From assembly GCF_001444405.1 (NCBI RefSeq), contig NZ_CP013188.1, positions 930,001 to 994,000 on the forward strand: a stretch of 64,000 bases of DNA. The letters are read 5' to 3'. A program made the translations under genes and the position numbers. Positions 19,229-27,705 of this stretch are shown piece after piece. Positions within the stretch are counted from its first letter, which is position 1. Each line of letters begins with the position of its first letter. This DNA comes from Pseudoalteromonas phenolica (GTDB lineage Bacteria > Pseudomonadota > Gammaproteobacteria > Enterobacterales > Alteromonadaceae). A model generated the notes under the pieces. It had not been told where the DNA came from. It worked only from the letters and a program-made list of their open reading frames with translations, and ran no database searches.

Positions 19229-20308
19229 TTATAAGCCTCTCTCTTTAACCCAAGGTTTCACAATTAAGCCTTCAGAGAGGTGGTAAACTCCAGCTGAAAC
19301 AACTTTATCGCCTACTTTGAGGCCATCAAGCACATCAATTTGATCTTGATAAATCTTACCGACAGTAACTTTTCGTTTGGATAAAACTTGTGTTGATGGG
19401 TTATATACCCAAACGTATGAATTATTATTTAGGTGTTCTGTATCAGTCGAAAAAACGGCTGATAAAGGAACTGTTATTGTATTATTTTGCTGTTCTGTAA
19501 TCTTAGAAAGGTCGATAGATACTTGTCCGGTCATCCCTTCAAATAAGTTAAAGTCGTTTGGGATGGGTAAAGAGAAAACCACTTTATAGCTCAAAGTGGC
19601 TGCGTCTGCTTGAGTATCCCATTCTTTAATTGATAATTTGTAAGTCTTATTGGGGAATCCATCGAAAGTAACAGTTGGCTGGTAATCTAATTCTCTTTTG
19701 ACTCTTGCGACTAGTCTTTCAGGCACATATATTACTACGTCCATCATGTCTCTACTTTCTAAACGAAGAATATTTTGCTTAGCGACGATATTTTCGAAGT
19801 TCTTAACAAATACCTTTGCAACAGTGCCTGAAAATGGAGCTCGTAGCTCACTGTTTTCTAGGTTTGTCTTTGCTATTTTAAATGCAGACTCAGATACTTG
19901 CTTGTTAGCAAGCGCTTGATCAAATTCAGCCTTGGTCGCAATAGAGCGGTTAAATAATGATTCGACACGCTTTAGTTGCGCACTTGCAAGTTCAAATTGT
20001 GCCTTGCGTTGTTCATATTGTAATTGAAAGTCTTCAGGGTCTAATTTAGCCAGAAGATCATTTTTACGTATAGTTTGACCTGCTCTAACAGGAAATTCAA
20101 TTAGTTCTCCACTCACTCGAAAAGCAAGGTAGGAACCTTGATTTGCAACAACCTCTGCTGGAAAACTTCTTACATTGTGAGCGGTAGGATCTTGGACTTC
20201 AAATAATTTAACAGGCCTAATAACGTCAACTTTTTCCGTATTCTCATTCTCTTGATTACAGCCTAATGTAAAAATAGTAAGCAGTGCGATAAAACTTAAC
20301 CTCAACAT
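19229..20308 (-). CDS. RND efflux adaptor (membrane fusion protein), lipoprotein
   Basis: A 359-residue periplasmic adaptor linking the permease to an outer-membrane channel. It starts with a lipoprotein signal (MLRLSFIALLTIFTLGC, lipobox Cys about residue 17). The barrel-sandwich/lipoyl halves show VRAGQTIRKNDLLAKLDPED and LRAPFSGTVAKVFVKNFENI, separated by a coiled-coil hairpin (about 80-150, QRKAQFELASAQLKRVESLF). The C-terminal domain has GKIYQDQIDVLDGLKVGDKVV. GGAG precedes the ATG. It is the first gene of the operon and divergent from the LysR gene. Confidence 0.92.
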   Translation of the reverse strand: MLRLSFIALLTIFTLGCNQENENTEKVDVIRPVKLFEVQDPTAHNVRSFPAEVVANQGSYLAFRVSGELIEFPVRAGQTIRKNDLLAKLDPEDFQLQYEQRKAQFELASAQLKRVESLFNRSIATKAEFDQALANKQVSESAFKIAKTNLENSELRAPFSGTVAKVFVKNFENIVAKQNILRLESRDMMDVVIYVPERLVARVKRELDYQPTVTFDGFPNKTYKLSIKEWDTQADAATLSYKVVFSLPIPNDFNLFEGMTGQVSIDLSKITEQQNNTITVPLSAVFSTDTEHLNNNSYVWVYNPSTQVLSKRKVTVGKIYQDQIDVLDGLKVGDKVVSAGVYHLSEGLIVKPWVKERGL

Positions 20309-20410
20309 GGGTTACTCCATTTATTTAGCTCTGAAAAATTTCGATAAGAATAAGAAAAAACCTGATAAAATTAAAATTATTAAAAATTGTAAAGTTTATA
20401 AGATTATTTT

Positions 20411-21301
20411 ATGAAGTTGGCAGATCTTGAAATACTCGATGCTGTTGCAAATTCAAAGAGCTTACAAGAGGTTGCATCAAAGATGCATAAGACCCAACCG
20501 GCCATCTCTCAATCAATTAAAAGGTTAGAACAAAATTTAGGTTTTAGCATTGTTGACAGAGAAGCCTACAGGTTAAAGCTTACTGAACAAGGAAGACATT
20601 TTTATCTTGAAGCTACAAAATTACTTGCAATAAGAGATGATTTAAAAATTCTTGCTAATGAATATGCAGAAGGGAATGAAGCAAAATTTAGTATTTGCTA
20701 TGAACCTATTTCTTATCAAAGTAAATACAATGAAGCAATTGGTGACATTTTTAAGGCATACAAGTCTACAGAGTTTTCTATTACCAGTGGTCCGAGATTT
20801 GAAGCTTTACAACAAGTAAACAGTGGACGAGCTGAACTTGGTATAGGTCCTTGGTTTGACTTGTTTCATGCTACAGGCGAATTAGAAACAATGAAAGTAG
20901 GGGAGATTGAACTTGGAATTGTCGCGAGACAAGGGGTTTTACCTACAACTTTAAATTATGAAGCATTAAAGTCATACCCATGTATTGCCATGTTTGAAAG
21001 CGCCTTTGCTTTTGATAGTGAAAGACTTGCATATACATTAAATACAAACCGCATGAAAGTTGATGATTTAACTTCAATGAAGTCATTTTTATTGTCTGGT
21101 TTAGGTTTTGCGTTAACAAGTCTAGCTCACTGCAAAAATGAATTAGAAAGTGGCGAACTTGAGCGTATAAGAATCTTAGACAGACAAGACAGTTTCACTG
21201 CTAATATTCATGTGTTCAGAAAACATACTCAACATCATGGGCCGGTTGCTAGAGCCATATGGGATAGATTCAAAAAGTTAGGCGAAAAATATGCAGGATG
21301 A
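20411..21301 (+). CDS. LysR-family transcriptional regulator
   Basis: A 296-residue DNA-binding regulator. The N-terminal winged helix (about residues 3-62) contains SLQEVASKMHKTQPAISQSIKRLEQNLGF, and the C-terminal part is a LysR-type effector-binding domain. It lies divergently 102 bases from the efflux operon, the usual arrangement for a LysR protein that controls its neighbour, so control of the pump is a reasonable inference. The intergenic stretch is very AT-rich and no clear T-N11-A operator could be singled out. The end overlaps the ATL gene by 11 bases. Confidence 0.9.
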   Translation: MKLADLEILDAVANSKSLQEVASKMHKTQPAISQSIKRLEQNLGFSIVDREAYRLKLTEQGRHFYLEATKLLAIRDDLKILANEYAEGNEAKFSICYEPISYQSKYNEAIGDIFKAYKSTEFSITSGPRFEALQQVNSGRAELGIGPWFDLFHATGELETMKVGEIELGIVARQGVLPTTLNYEALKSYPCIAMFESAFAFDSERLAYTLNTNRMKVDDLTSMKSFLLSGLGFALTSLAHCKNELESGELERIRILDRQDSFTANIHVFRKHTQHHGPVARAIWDRFKKLGEKYAG

Positions 21302-21599
21302 TTTCGAGTTACGTGTACATACTATAATTGGAGCAATTCCATTTGGCCGAGTTGCGACTTACGGGCAAATAGCTAAACTTGCAGGGCAAGCGAATTATGC
21401 AAGGAAAGTTGGCTATATTTTAAAAAGCTTACCAAAAGAGTCTAATTTACCTTGGTATCGAGTTATAAATTCGCAAGGAAAAATTTCATTCCCGGCACAA
21501 ACAAGTAAGTTTATTGAGCAGAAAGAAAGGCTTGAAAGTGAAGGAGTGATTTTTCTTTCTAATAGGGTGCGGTTAAAAGAATTTCAATGGCTTGATTAA
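21291..21599 (+). CDS. Alkyltransferase-like protein (ATL, YbaZ-type)
   Basis: A 102-residue relative of O6-methylguanine-DNA methyltransferase. It keeps the DNA-binding helix-turn-helix (GRVATYGQIAKLAGQANYARKVG) but the active-site motif reads LPWYRVINSQG, with Trp where methyltransferases have the acceptor Cys (PCHR). Such ATL proteins bind O6-alkylguanine without repairing it and hand the lesion to nucleotide excision repair. The start overlaps the LysR gene, implying co-transcription, which is an unusual pairing with an efflux regulator. Confidence 0.9.
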   Translation: MQDDFELRVHTIIGAIPFGRVATYGQIAKLAGQANYARKVGYILKSLPKESNLPWYRVINSQGKISFPAQTSKFIEQKERLESEGVIFLSNRVRLKEFQWLD

Positions 21600-21677
21600 A
21601 ATTAGCTCTAAAACTGCGACGAAGGCCTGTAAATACGGTATTTAATGCGATTTTTCATAAAAATATGTAGTAAATAG

Positions 21678-21705
21678 TTGCACTAAGCCGAAAAATACAT
21701 AAACA
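21678..21705 (+). promoter_or_regulatory. Possible sigma-70 promoter for the HU gene
   Basis: TTGCAC at 21678-21683 and TAAACA at 21700-21705 are spaced by 16 bases and lie about 45 bases before the HU start codon. Match quality is modest. Confidence 0.35.
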
Positions 21706-21748
21706 TAGGTTTTGCTTAGGCAAAATTACAATAAATAGGAATTAAACA

Positions 21749-22024
21749 ATGAATAAAGCTCAACTAGTTGAAAAGATGGCAGCTGATGCTGAAATTTCTA
21801 AAGCCGCTGCAGCAAGAGCGCTTGAATCATTCACTGGTGCTGTAACAGACTCTCTTAAAGAAGGTAATTCAGTAGCACTTGTTGGTTTTGGTACTTTCTC
21901 AGTAAAAGAGCGTGCAGCTCGTACTGGCCGTAACCCTCAAACTGGTGCTGAGATTCAAATCGCAGCAGCAAATATTCCTAGCTTCAAAGCAGGTAAAGGT
22001 CTTAAAGATCAAGTAAATCAATAA
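21749..22024 (+). CDS. hup: DNA-binding protein HU (HupB-like)
   Basis: A 91-residue nucleoid protein that bends and compacts DNA as a dimer. MNKAQLVEKMAADAEISKAAAARALESF forms the helical N-half (split here only by reading), followed by the HU signature VGFGTFSVKERAARTGRNPQTGAEI with the DNA-contacting arm. Length is that of HU alpha/beta. It is a single gene with its own terminator immediately downstream. Whether it is the HupA or HupB form cannot be decided. Confidence 0.95.
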   Translation: MNKAQLVEKMAADAEISKAAAARALESFTGAVTDSLKEGNSVALVGFGTFSVKERAARTGRNPQTGAEIQIAAANIPSFKAGKGLKDQVNQ

Positions 22025-22048
22025 TATTTGCTTATATCGAATTAGGTA

Positions 22049-22073
22049 AAAAGGGGCTTAAGCCCCTTTTTTT
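22049..22073. terminator. Bidirectional terminator between HU gene and ilvH
   Basis: AAAAGGGGCTT followed directly by AAGCCCCTTTT forms a perfect stem with T-runs on both strands. It serves the HU gene on the plus strand and overlaps the stop codon of ilvH on the minus strand. Confidence 0.9.
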
Positions 22074-22569
22074 ATGCTTTTAACGCTTTGTCACCTCGAC
22101 CTATCCCAACAGCTCCAGAACGGACTAACTCAATAATATCGCTTTCATGTCTCAACATATCTAAAAAAGATTCAATTTTTTCAGAGCTGCTTAATAACTG
22201 AAGCGTATAGCTTTGTTTTCCCATGTCTATTATCGCGCCTTGGTAAACATCAGCAATACGTGTCACTGCAGCCCGCATTTTTTCATCTCTTGCATACACT
22301 TTGACTAATAAAAGTTCTCTTTCAATATGTTGTACTTCAGTTAAGTCCTGAACTTTTAACACATCAACAAGCTTGTTCACTTGTTTGGTGATCTGTTCTA
22401 CTACTCTATCGTCGCCGTGTGTGGTTATTGTTATCCGTGATAAGGTGTTATCGTCGGTAGTGCCTACGGTTAGACTATCAATGTTGTAAGCACGCTGTGA
22501 AAAAAGACCAACGATTCTGGATAATGCACCTGGCTCATTCTCTAAAAGGATACTCAAGATTCTTCTCAT
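22072..22569 (-). CDS. ilvH: Acetolactate synthase small (regulatory) subunit
   Basis: Regulatory partner of IlvI in valine, leucine and isoleucine synthesis; it confers valine feedback inhibition. The protein starts MRRILSILLENEPGALSRIV, a typical ACT domain, with the second ACT-like half after about residue 80. The ATG at 22569 overlaps the ilvI stop by one base (TAATG), giving 165 residues, close to E. coli IlvH; a longer frame upstream is not needed. Confidence 0.96.
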   Translation of the reverse strand: MRRILSILLENEPGALSRIVGLFSQRAYNIDSLTVGTTDDNTLSRITITTHGDDRVVEQITKQVNKLVDVLKVQDLTEVQHIERELLLVKVYARDEKMRAAVTRIADVYQGAIIDMGKQSYTLQLLSSSEKIESFLDMLRHESDIIELVRSGAVGIGRGDKALKA

Positions 22570-24293
22570 TACGCTTTTACTCCTTTTTTCAACCACATAT
22601 CATCTACAGCTCCTAATTTTATTTGCATAGGATAAACATGCTCTTTTTCATCAACGCGGATATCTAAAAATACCAACCTGTCTTTTATTGCAAAAGCACG
22701 CTCTAATGCTTCATCAAGCTGCTCTGGTTTATCAACTTTAATGCCGATGTGACCATAGCTTTCTGCTAAGGCAACAAAATCCGGAAGAGATTCCATGTAT
22801 GAGCTAGAATGACGACCACCGTATTGCATATCTTGCCATTGTCTTACCATACCTAAAGAGCGATTATTTAGAGAAATTATCTTCACTGCTAGTCCATATT
22901 GAAGACAAGTAGATAACTCTTGAATATTCATCTGAATAGAACCATCACCTGTAACGCATAGTACTTCACTATTAGGAAAAGCCATTTTGACGCCCATCGC
23001 TGAGGGTAACCCAAAACCCATCGTCCCTAGGCCACCTGAGTTAATCCATTGCCTCGGTTTTTTGAAGGGGTAGTGCTGAGCGGCAAACATTTGATGCTGA
23101 CCAACATCAGAACATACATAAGCATCTCCATTGGTAATTTTGTAAACCTTTTCTATTACAGTCTGTGGTTTCAATACTTCAGTGCCTTTATCATAATCTA
23201 AGCACTTTTGAGCTCGCCATTTAGTGATTTCTTGCCACCAAGTTTCTTGTGCTGCTCGGTCGATACGTTCTGAACTTGCATTTATGGCATTAAGTAATTG
23301 ATCCAACACTGTAGCAAGGCAACCTACAACTGGTATATGTGCTTTTATGGTTTTAGAAATAGATGTTGGGTCTACATCTACATGAACAATTGTAGCGTTC
23401 GGACAGAATTTTTTAACATTATTAGTCACACGGTCATCAAATCGAGCACCGAGTGCTAAAATAACATCAGCATTAGCCATTGCTTTATTAGCTTCAACAT
23501 TACCGTGCATACCAAGCATACCAATAAAATTAGGGTGAGTACCGCTTATACCACCTAACCCCATTAACGTGTTTGTGATTGGCGCGTTTAAGGTTTCTAC
23601 CAGTTCTTTAAGTTTCTCAGAAGTGTCAGATAAAACAACACCACCACCAGAATAGATAACTAAACGTTTTGCATTTAAGATTGCTTCAACAGCTTTTTTG
23701 ATTTGCTTTCCATGACCTTTAACACTTGGATTATAGGTACGCATTTCTATATCAGAAGGCATTTTAAAACCAAACTTTAGCTGCGGATTTAGAATATCTT
23801 TTGGTAATTCTACAACCACAGGGCCAGGGCGGCCTGAATTAGCAAGATAAAATGCTTTAGCTAAAATCGATGGGATCTCATCTGCACTTCTACAATTGAA
23901 GCTATGCTTTACAATAGGTCTTGAGCAGCCAACAATATCTGTTTCTTGGAACGCGTCGTCACCTATTAGATTAGAAGGTACTTGACCTGATAAAACGACC
24001 ATTGGAATTGAATCCATATAGGCAGTTGCAATACCTGTTATACAGTTTGTTGCACCTGGACCCGATGTAGCTAGAACTACACCAACTTCCCCAGTTGCTC
24101 TTGCATAGCCATCAGCCATGTGGGTAGCAGCTTGTTCATGTCGAACCAAAATATGTTCTATATCGCTTTGTTGAAACAATGCGTCATATAGATCTAGGAC
24201 TGAACCACCTGGATAACCAAATATGTATTTAACCTCAAGTGCCTTTAAAGCTTTTACGACTAACTCAGAGCCGTTAAATTGCGTTTGTACCAT
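22569..24293 (-). CDS. ilvI: Acetolactate synthase large (catalytic) subunit
   Basis: Thiamine-diphosphate and FAD enzyme joining two pyruvates, or pyruvate and 2-oxobutyrate, at the first shared step of branched-chain amino-acid synthesis. The 574 residues match E. coli IlvI exactly in length. The catalytic Glu lies in VRHEQAATHMADGYAR, and the diphosphate/Mg site is GDGSIQMNIQELSTC followed by IISLNN. The ATG at 24293 is preferred, 7 bases after GAGGA; ATGs slightly upstream lack a proper binding site. The gene is preceded by a leader peptide and attenuator. Confidence 0.96.
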   Translation of the reverse strand: MVQTQFNGSELVVKALKALEVKYIFGYPGGSVLDLYDALFQQSDIEHILVRHEQAATHMADGYARATGEVGVVLATSGPGATNCITGIATAYMDSIPMVVLSGQVPSNLIGDDAFQETDIVGCSRPIVKHSFNCRSADEIPSILAKAFYLANSGRPGPVVVELPKDILNPQLKFGFKMPSDIEMRTYNPSVKGHGKQIKKAVEAILNAKRLVIYSGGGVVLSDTSEKLKELVETLNAPITNTLMGLGGISGTHPNFIGMLGMHGNVEANKAMANADVILALGARFDDRVTNNVKKFCPNATIVHVDVDPTSISKTIKAHIPVVGCLATVLDQLLNAINASSERIDRAAQETWWQEITKWRAQKCLDYDKGTEVLKPQTVIEKVYKITNGDAYVCSDVGQHQMFAAQHYPFKKPRQWINSGGLGTMGFGLPSAMGVKMAFPNSEVLCVTGDGSIQMNIQELSTCLQYGLAVKIISLNNRSLGMVRQWQDMQYGGRHSSSYMESLPDFVALAESYGHIGIKVDKPEQLDEALERAFAIKDRLVFLDIRVDEKEHVYPMQIKLGAVDDMWLKKGVKA

Positions 24294-24325
24294 CCTCATT
24301 CCTCGGTGCAATCGTAAAATTGAAC

Positions 24326-24353
24326 AAAAAAAAACCCCGCATTTGCGGGGTTT
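24326..24353 (-). terminator. ilvIH attenuator (Rho-independent hairpin in leader)
   Basis: On the minus strand AAACCCCGC-AAAT-GCGGGG is followed by nine T residues, a strong terminator placed between the leader peptide and ilvI. The 5' arm CCCCGC can alternatively pair with GCGGGG at 24382-24377, which lies inside the last codons of the leader peptide, giving a competing antiterminator. Confidence 0.88.
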
Positions 24354-24367
24354 CATCGTAAATCAAG

Positions 24368-24439
24368 TTAATACGTCCCCGCTGAGCTTATTATTAAGAC
24401 CAGTACGAGTACGACATTTACAATTAAATTAGAAATCAT
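24368..24439 (-). CDS. ilv leader peptide (attenuation peptide)
   Basis: A 23-codon frame starting MISNLIVNVVLVLVLIISSA and ending Gly-Thr-Tyr before TAA. Thirteen of the 23 residues are Ile, Leu or Val, in an unbroken VVLVLVLII run, the hallmark of a branched-chain amino-acid attenuation peptide. It lies just upstream of a terminator hairpin and downstream of a good promoter. The control codons precede the antiterminator strand at codons 20-21 (GCG GGG), as transcription attenuation requires. Too short to have been found by length alone; the ribosome binding site is weak. Confidence 0.85.
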   Translation of the reverse strand: MISNLIVNVVLVLVLIISSAGTY

Positions 24440-24477
24440 AACTTGAAATAATATTCTATTAAAAAATTAACAAAATC

Positions 24478-24506
24478 ATTAAAGGTTTTTTGTATGCATA
24501 AGTCAA
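24478..24506 (-). promoter_or_regulatory. Sigma-70 promoter of the ilvIH operon
   Basis: On the minus strand TTGACT (24506-24501) and TTTAAT (24483-24478) are separated by 17 bases, close to consensus. Transcription would start near 24471, about 32 bases before the leader-peptide ATG. Confidence 0.65.
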
Positions 24507-24694
24507 GGTTGTTTACACTAAAGTTGCATAAATACTTCTAAAAAATCTTTATTTGTCTGTTTTGCGTGTTTTTATGGTCTATTTTTAAAGTTATAGAGAA
24601 TAAACTATTTTATATTTGTTGGTTGTGCGTGTTTAAAGACGACAATCTCAAGTAGTGATACCATCTTAATAATTAAATGATTCTGGTGTTCTAT

Positions 24695-27655
24695 ATGAAT
24701 TTAATGCGTTTTTCTTTACTCAACTTTGGTATTTTTTTAAGTCTACAAGTTAATGCTATGCCTGACTTGTTACGCTTAGATGAAGATAGAATTGTTTATT
24801 GGCAAGAAAAAAAACTTGGTCGTACTTTGAGTGAGTATGAAAAGCAGCAACTTTTGAATAGCTATATTTTAAAAAGTGGAAAACCAAGAGCTGAAATAAT
24901 TAATTTACCATTAGACACAATAAAACCGAATTTAAAGCATCGAATGCAGTTTGTACAAAAGAGTGTGGTAGATACTTTAGAAAAAGTTAAGATTTTAGGA
25001 ATACTTGTTGACTTTCCTGACCTACAAGCAAGTTCACCTGGATTGGAAACAACCGACACGGATATGTTTTACGATGATTACAGCGCAGATCATTATCGTT
25101 CACTACTTTATTCCGTTAATGGTTTTAGTGGCCCAAACGGTGAAAATTTAACAAGTGTGAGGCAATTTTACCGGAATGTAACTGGTGATAACTTTGACAT
25201 AACAGGCAGTATTTATGGGTGGGTCAGAGTAAGCAATGATGCGAGTTATTACGGTGAGCAAGACGGCGATATTCGAGATAAAAATGCGACTGAACTAGTG
25301 ATAGAAGCAGTAGAAAATCTTGTTAAACAAGGCGTTGATCTCTCTGATTACGACTTAACAGATTTAAACGACATTGATGGTGATGGCATCATAAATGAGC
25401 CCGACGGCATAATTGATCACATTTTATTATTTCATTCAAGTATCGGCCAAGAAGCTGGTGGTGGGTTACTTGGTGAAGACGCAATATGGTCGCATCGATT
25501 TTTCGTTACTAACAGCTCTAATCAGCCTGCTTCAGTTACAGGCTCTAATATTAAAGCTTACAATTATACTATCAATCCAATAGATGCAGGTATTGGTGTT
25601 GTTGTGCATGAGTTTGGCCATGATCTTGGTTTACCGGATGAGTATGATCTAAAAAATATTGAAATCGGTGAACCGGTTGCAAATTGGTCAGTAATGTCAA
25701 GTGGTAGTTGGATGGGAGAGATCAGAGGTTCTGAACCTGTGATGTTTAGTCCTAAAAACCTAGATTATTTACAGAATCGTTTTGGCGGTAGCTGGGTAAA
25801 TCAGCAATCTGTCGAATTAAGTACAATTAATGAAAATGAAACTATAAATCTGGCTCATGCAAGTGTTTTTAGTGAAGCAACAAATCAAGTTAAAGTTAAC
25901 TTGCCTCCTACACTTGAGGATTTCATTGTTCCTAATTCTGGTTCTTTTCAATACTATTCTGGTGATGGTAACAATCTAAATAATCAAATGTCATTTACGA
26001 TAAAACTACCTGAATCAGAACAATTAATACTTAGAATGAAAAGTAAGTTTAACATTGAATCTGATTACGATATTTTCCAAGTTTATGTAAATTCAATCCC
26101 TTTAGCTGGAAATTCAACAAAAGCTAATCATCCAAATTATCCTAATGTGACTCATTATTTAGATGGGAGCTCAGCTTCAAGTGATGTAGAAAATTCTGAT
26201 TTTGTTGATCTTACTTACGACATTTCGGCCTTTTCTAATCAACAAGTTACCATCACATTTGTTTACCAGACAGACTCAGCTGTCTCATTCTTCGGTATTG
26301 TTCTTGATGACATCAATGTCACTTCTGAAGATCAAATATTTTTAACAGATAATGCTGAAAACACTAACAGCAACAGTTTTAATGGGTTTAGAAAAATAGG
26401 GCGTTACAAGTCAGGTAATGAACATGCTTACTATCTTCAGTTAAGAAGTCACAACGGGTTAGATTCAGGGCTAAAATTATCACAGTATCCTGCAGGTTTA
26501 ACTTTATGGTATTCAAATGACAACTACGAAAATAATAACACCTCAGAGCATCAAGGATTTGGTGACTTACTTATAGTAGACACAGATCAGAGGCCTATAT
26601 TTAAATCTAATGGGGATGATGTTGCGAACTCTATGATACAAGTTCGAGATGCTGCTTTACGATTAAGTGAGCAATCTTCTGGGCTTGGCGATGAAGACCT
26701 TTCAGCAATTAGTGTTTTTGATGATAGCCTTGATTATTCTTTCAAAGTACAGCCTGAGTCTGGGGTGAAGATACCTAAATACGGTTTGAAAATTGAGCTA
26801 GTTGATGTATCAGATTCATTCGACAACGCAGAAGTATTAGTGAGCTACATACCAGACCAAACAAGTATCAGCTACGAAGTTGAAGATAAGCAAGTTCAGT
26901 TTTTTGCAGATGGTTTCTTGTTATCTGAAAGCGATCAATTTCTTTGGGAGTTTTCAGATGGTCAGTCGAGTGATGAATTGACCCCAACCATAGAATTTGA
27001 AAAGTATCAGAACTATTCCGTCAAATTTACTCAAAAAAAAGAAAATGGACAGATCATCACTGCTGATGCAGAAATCAACTTGAGTAAGCCCTTAGAGATC
27101 TCTGAGATAGATTTAGCGCATGCATCAGGCATACTAACAGGTGAAGTTAAAATAATTGGTGGGGTTGAACCTTACTTAATTACTTGGGACTTTGATGATG
27201 GCAACACCTTAAATGGTAGTGAAATTTCGCACCGTTATTCGATGAATGGTACATACACAGTAAAGGTTGAAGTTACAGATGATAGCGGTATTTCAATTTC
27301 TAAATCTGAACAGGTTACTTTAACGGTCCCTCTCCTTATTACGACTTCATTTACTACAAATGGTTTGCAACTTAGTGCCAATGCAATCTCATCTGGTGGG
27401 AGTGGAAATTATAATATTACTTGGGATTTTGGCGATGGGAACCAAGGAAATGGAGAAAATGTTACTCATACTTTCAATTCTAGTGGGCAATTTAATATTT
27501 CGGTAACCCTCACTGACACAGACACTAATAAAACTAAAACAGAAACTAATACATTAACAATAACACAGGCTGAAAATGAAAACTCAAATTCAGGTGGAAG
27601 TCTGTTTTTTTTATTGTTCTCTTGTATTTTCATGGCGCGTAAATTCAAATTATAA
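24695..27655 (+). CDS. Secreted M6-family metalloprotease with PKD repeats and GlyGly-CTERM tail
   Basis: A protein of about 986 residues. It has a signal peptide (MNLMRFSLLNFGIFLSLQVNA), a propeptide, and an M6 (immune inhibitor A type) zinc protease domain with VVHEFGHDLGLPDEYD around residue 305. A jelly-roll/MAM-like stretch follows (about 415-545), then three PKD-like beta domains near the end with WEFSDG, WDFDDG and WDFGDG motifs. The last 20 residues form a GlyGly-CTERM sorting signal: SGGS, a hydrophobic helix and a basic end. By family, rhombosortase removes the tail and the protein reaches the cell surface or medium through type II secretion. Starts at 24677 and 24704 are possible; none has a strong binding site. 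Confidence 0.9.
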   Translation: MNLMRFSLLNFGIFLSLQVNAMPDLLRLDEDRIVYWQEKKLGRTLSEYEKQQLLNSYILKSGKPRAEIINLPLDTIKPNLKHRMQFVQKSVVDTLEKVKILGILVDFPDLQASSPGLETTDTDMFYDDYSADHYRSLLYSVNGFSGPNGENLTSVRQFYRNVTGDNFDITGSIYGWVRVSNDASYYGEQDGDIRDKNATELVIEAVENLVKQGVDLSDYDLTDLNDIDGDGIINEPDGIIDHILLFHSSIGQEAGGGLLGEDAIWSHRFFVTNSSNQPASVTGSNIKAYNYTINPIDAGIGVVVHEFGHDLGLPDEYDLKNIEIGEPVANWSVMSSGSWMGEIRGSEPVMFSPKNLDYLQNRFGGSWVNQQSVELSTINENETINLAHASVFSEATNQVKVNLPPTLEDFIVPNSGSFQYYSGDGNNLNNQMSFTIKLPESEQLILRMKSKFNIESDYDIFQVYVNSIPLAGNSTKANHPNYPNVTHYLDGSSASSDVENSDFVDLTYDISAFSNQQVTITFVYQTDSAVSFFGIVLDDINVTSEDQIFLTDNAENTNSNSFNGFRKIGRYKSGNEHAYYLQLRSHNGLDSGLKLSQYPAGLTLWYSNDNYENNNTSEHQGFGDLLIVDTDQRPIFKSNGDDVANSMIQVRDAALRLSEQSSGLGDEDLSAISVFDDSLDYSFKVQPESGVKIPKYGLKIELVDVSDSFDNAEVLVSYIPDQTSISYEVEDKQVQFFADGFLLSESDQFLWEFSDGQSSDELTPTIEFEKYQNYSVKFTQKKENGQIITADAEINLSKPLEISEIDLAHASGILTGEVKIIGGVEPYLITWDFDDGNTLNGSEISHRYSMNGTYTVKVEVTDDSGISISKSEQVTLTVPLLITTSFTTNGLQLSANAISSGGSGNYNITWDFGDGNQGNGENVTHTFNSSGQFNISVTLTDTDTNKTKTETNTLTITQAENENSNSGGSLFFLLFSCIFMARKFKL

Positions 27656-27684
27656 AGAAAAAAAGAGCTACCCAAGGTAGCTCT
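27655..27684 (-). terminator. Terminator of the isocitrate dehydrogenase gene
   Basis: A 9-base stem AGAGCTACC / GGTAGCTCT with a 3-base loop is followed on the minus strand by TTTTTTTCTTT. On the plus strand, where the protease gene ends, the tail is poor in T, so it works mainly for the minus-strand gene. Confidence 0.85.
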
Positions 27685-27705
27685 ATTACAAATTCTTAAA
27701 TTGAA

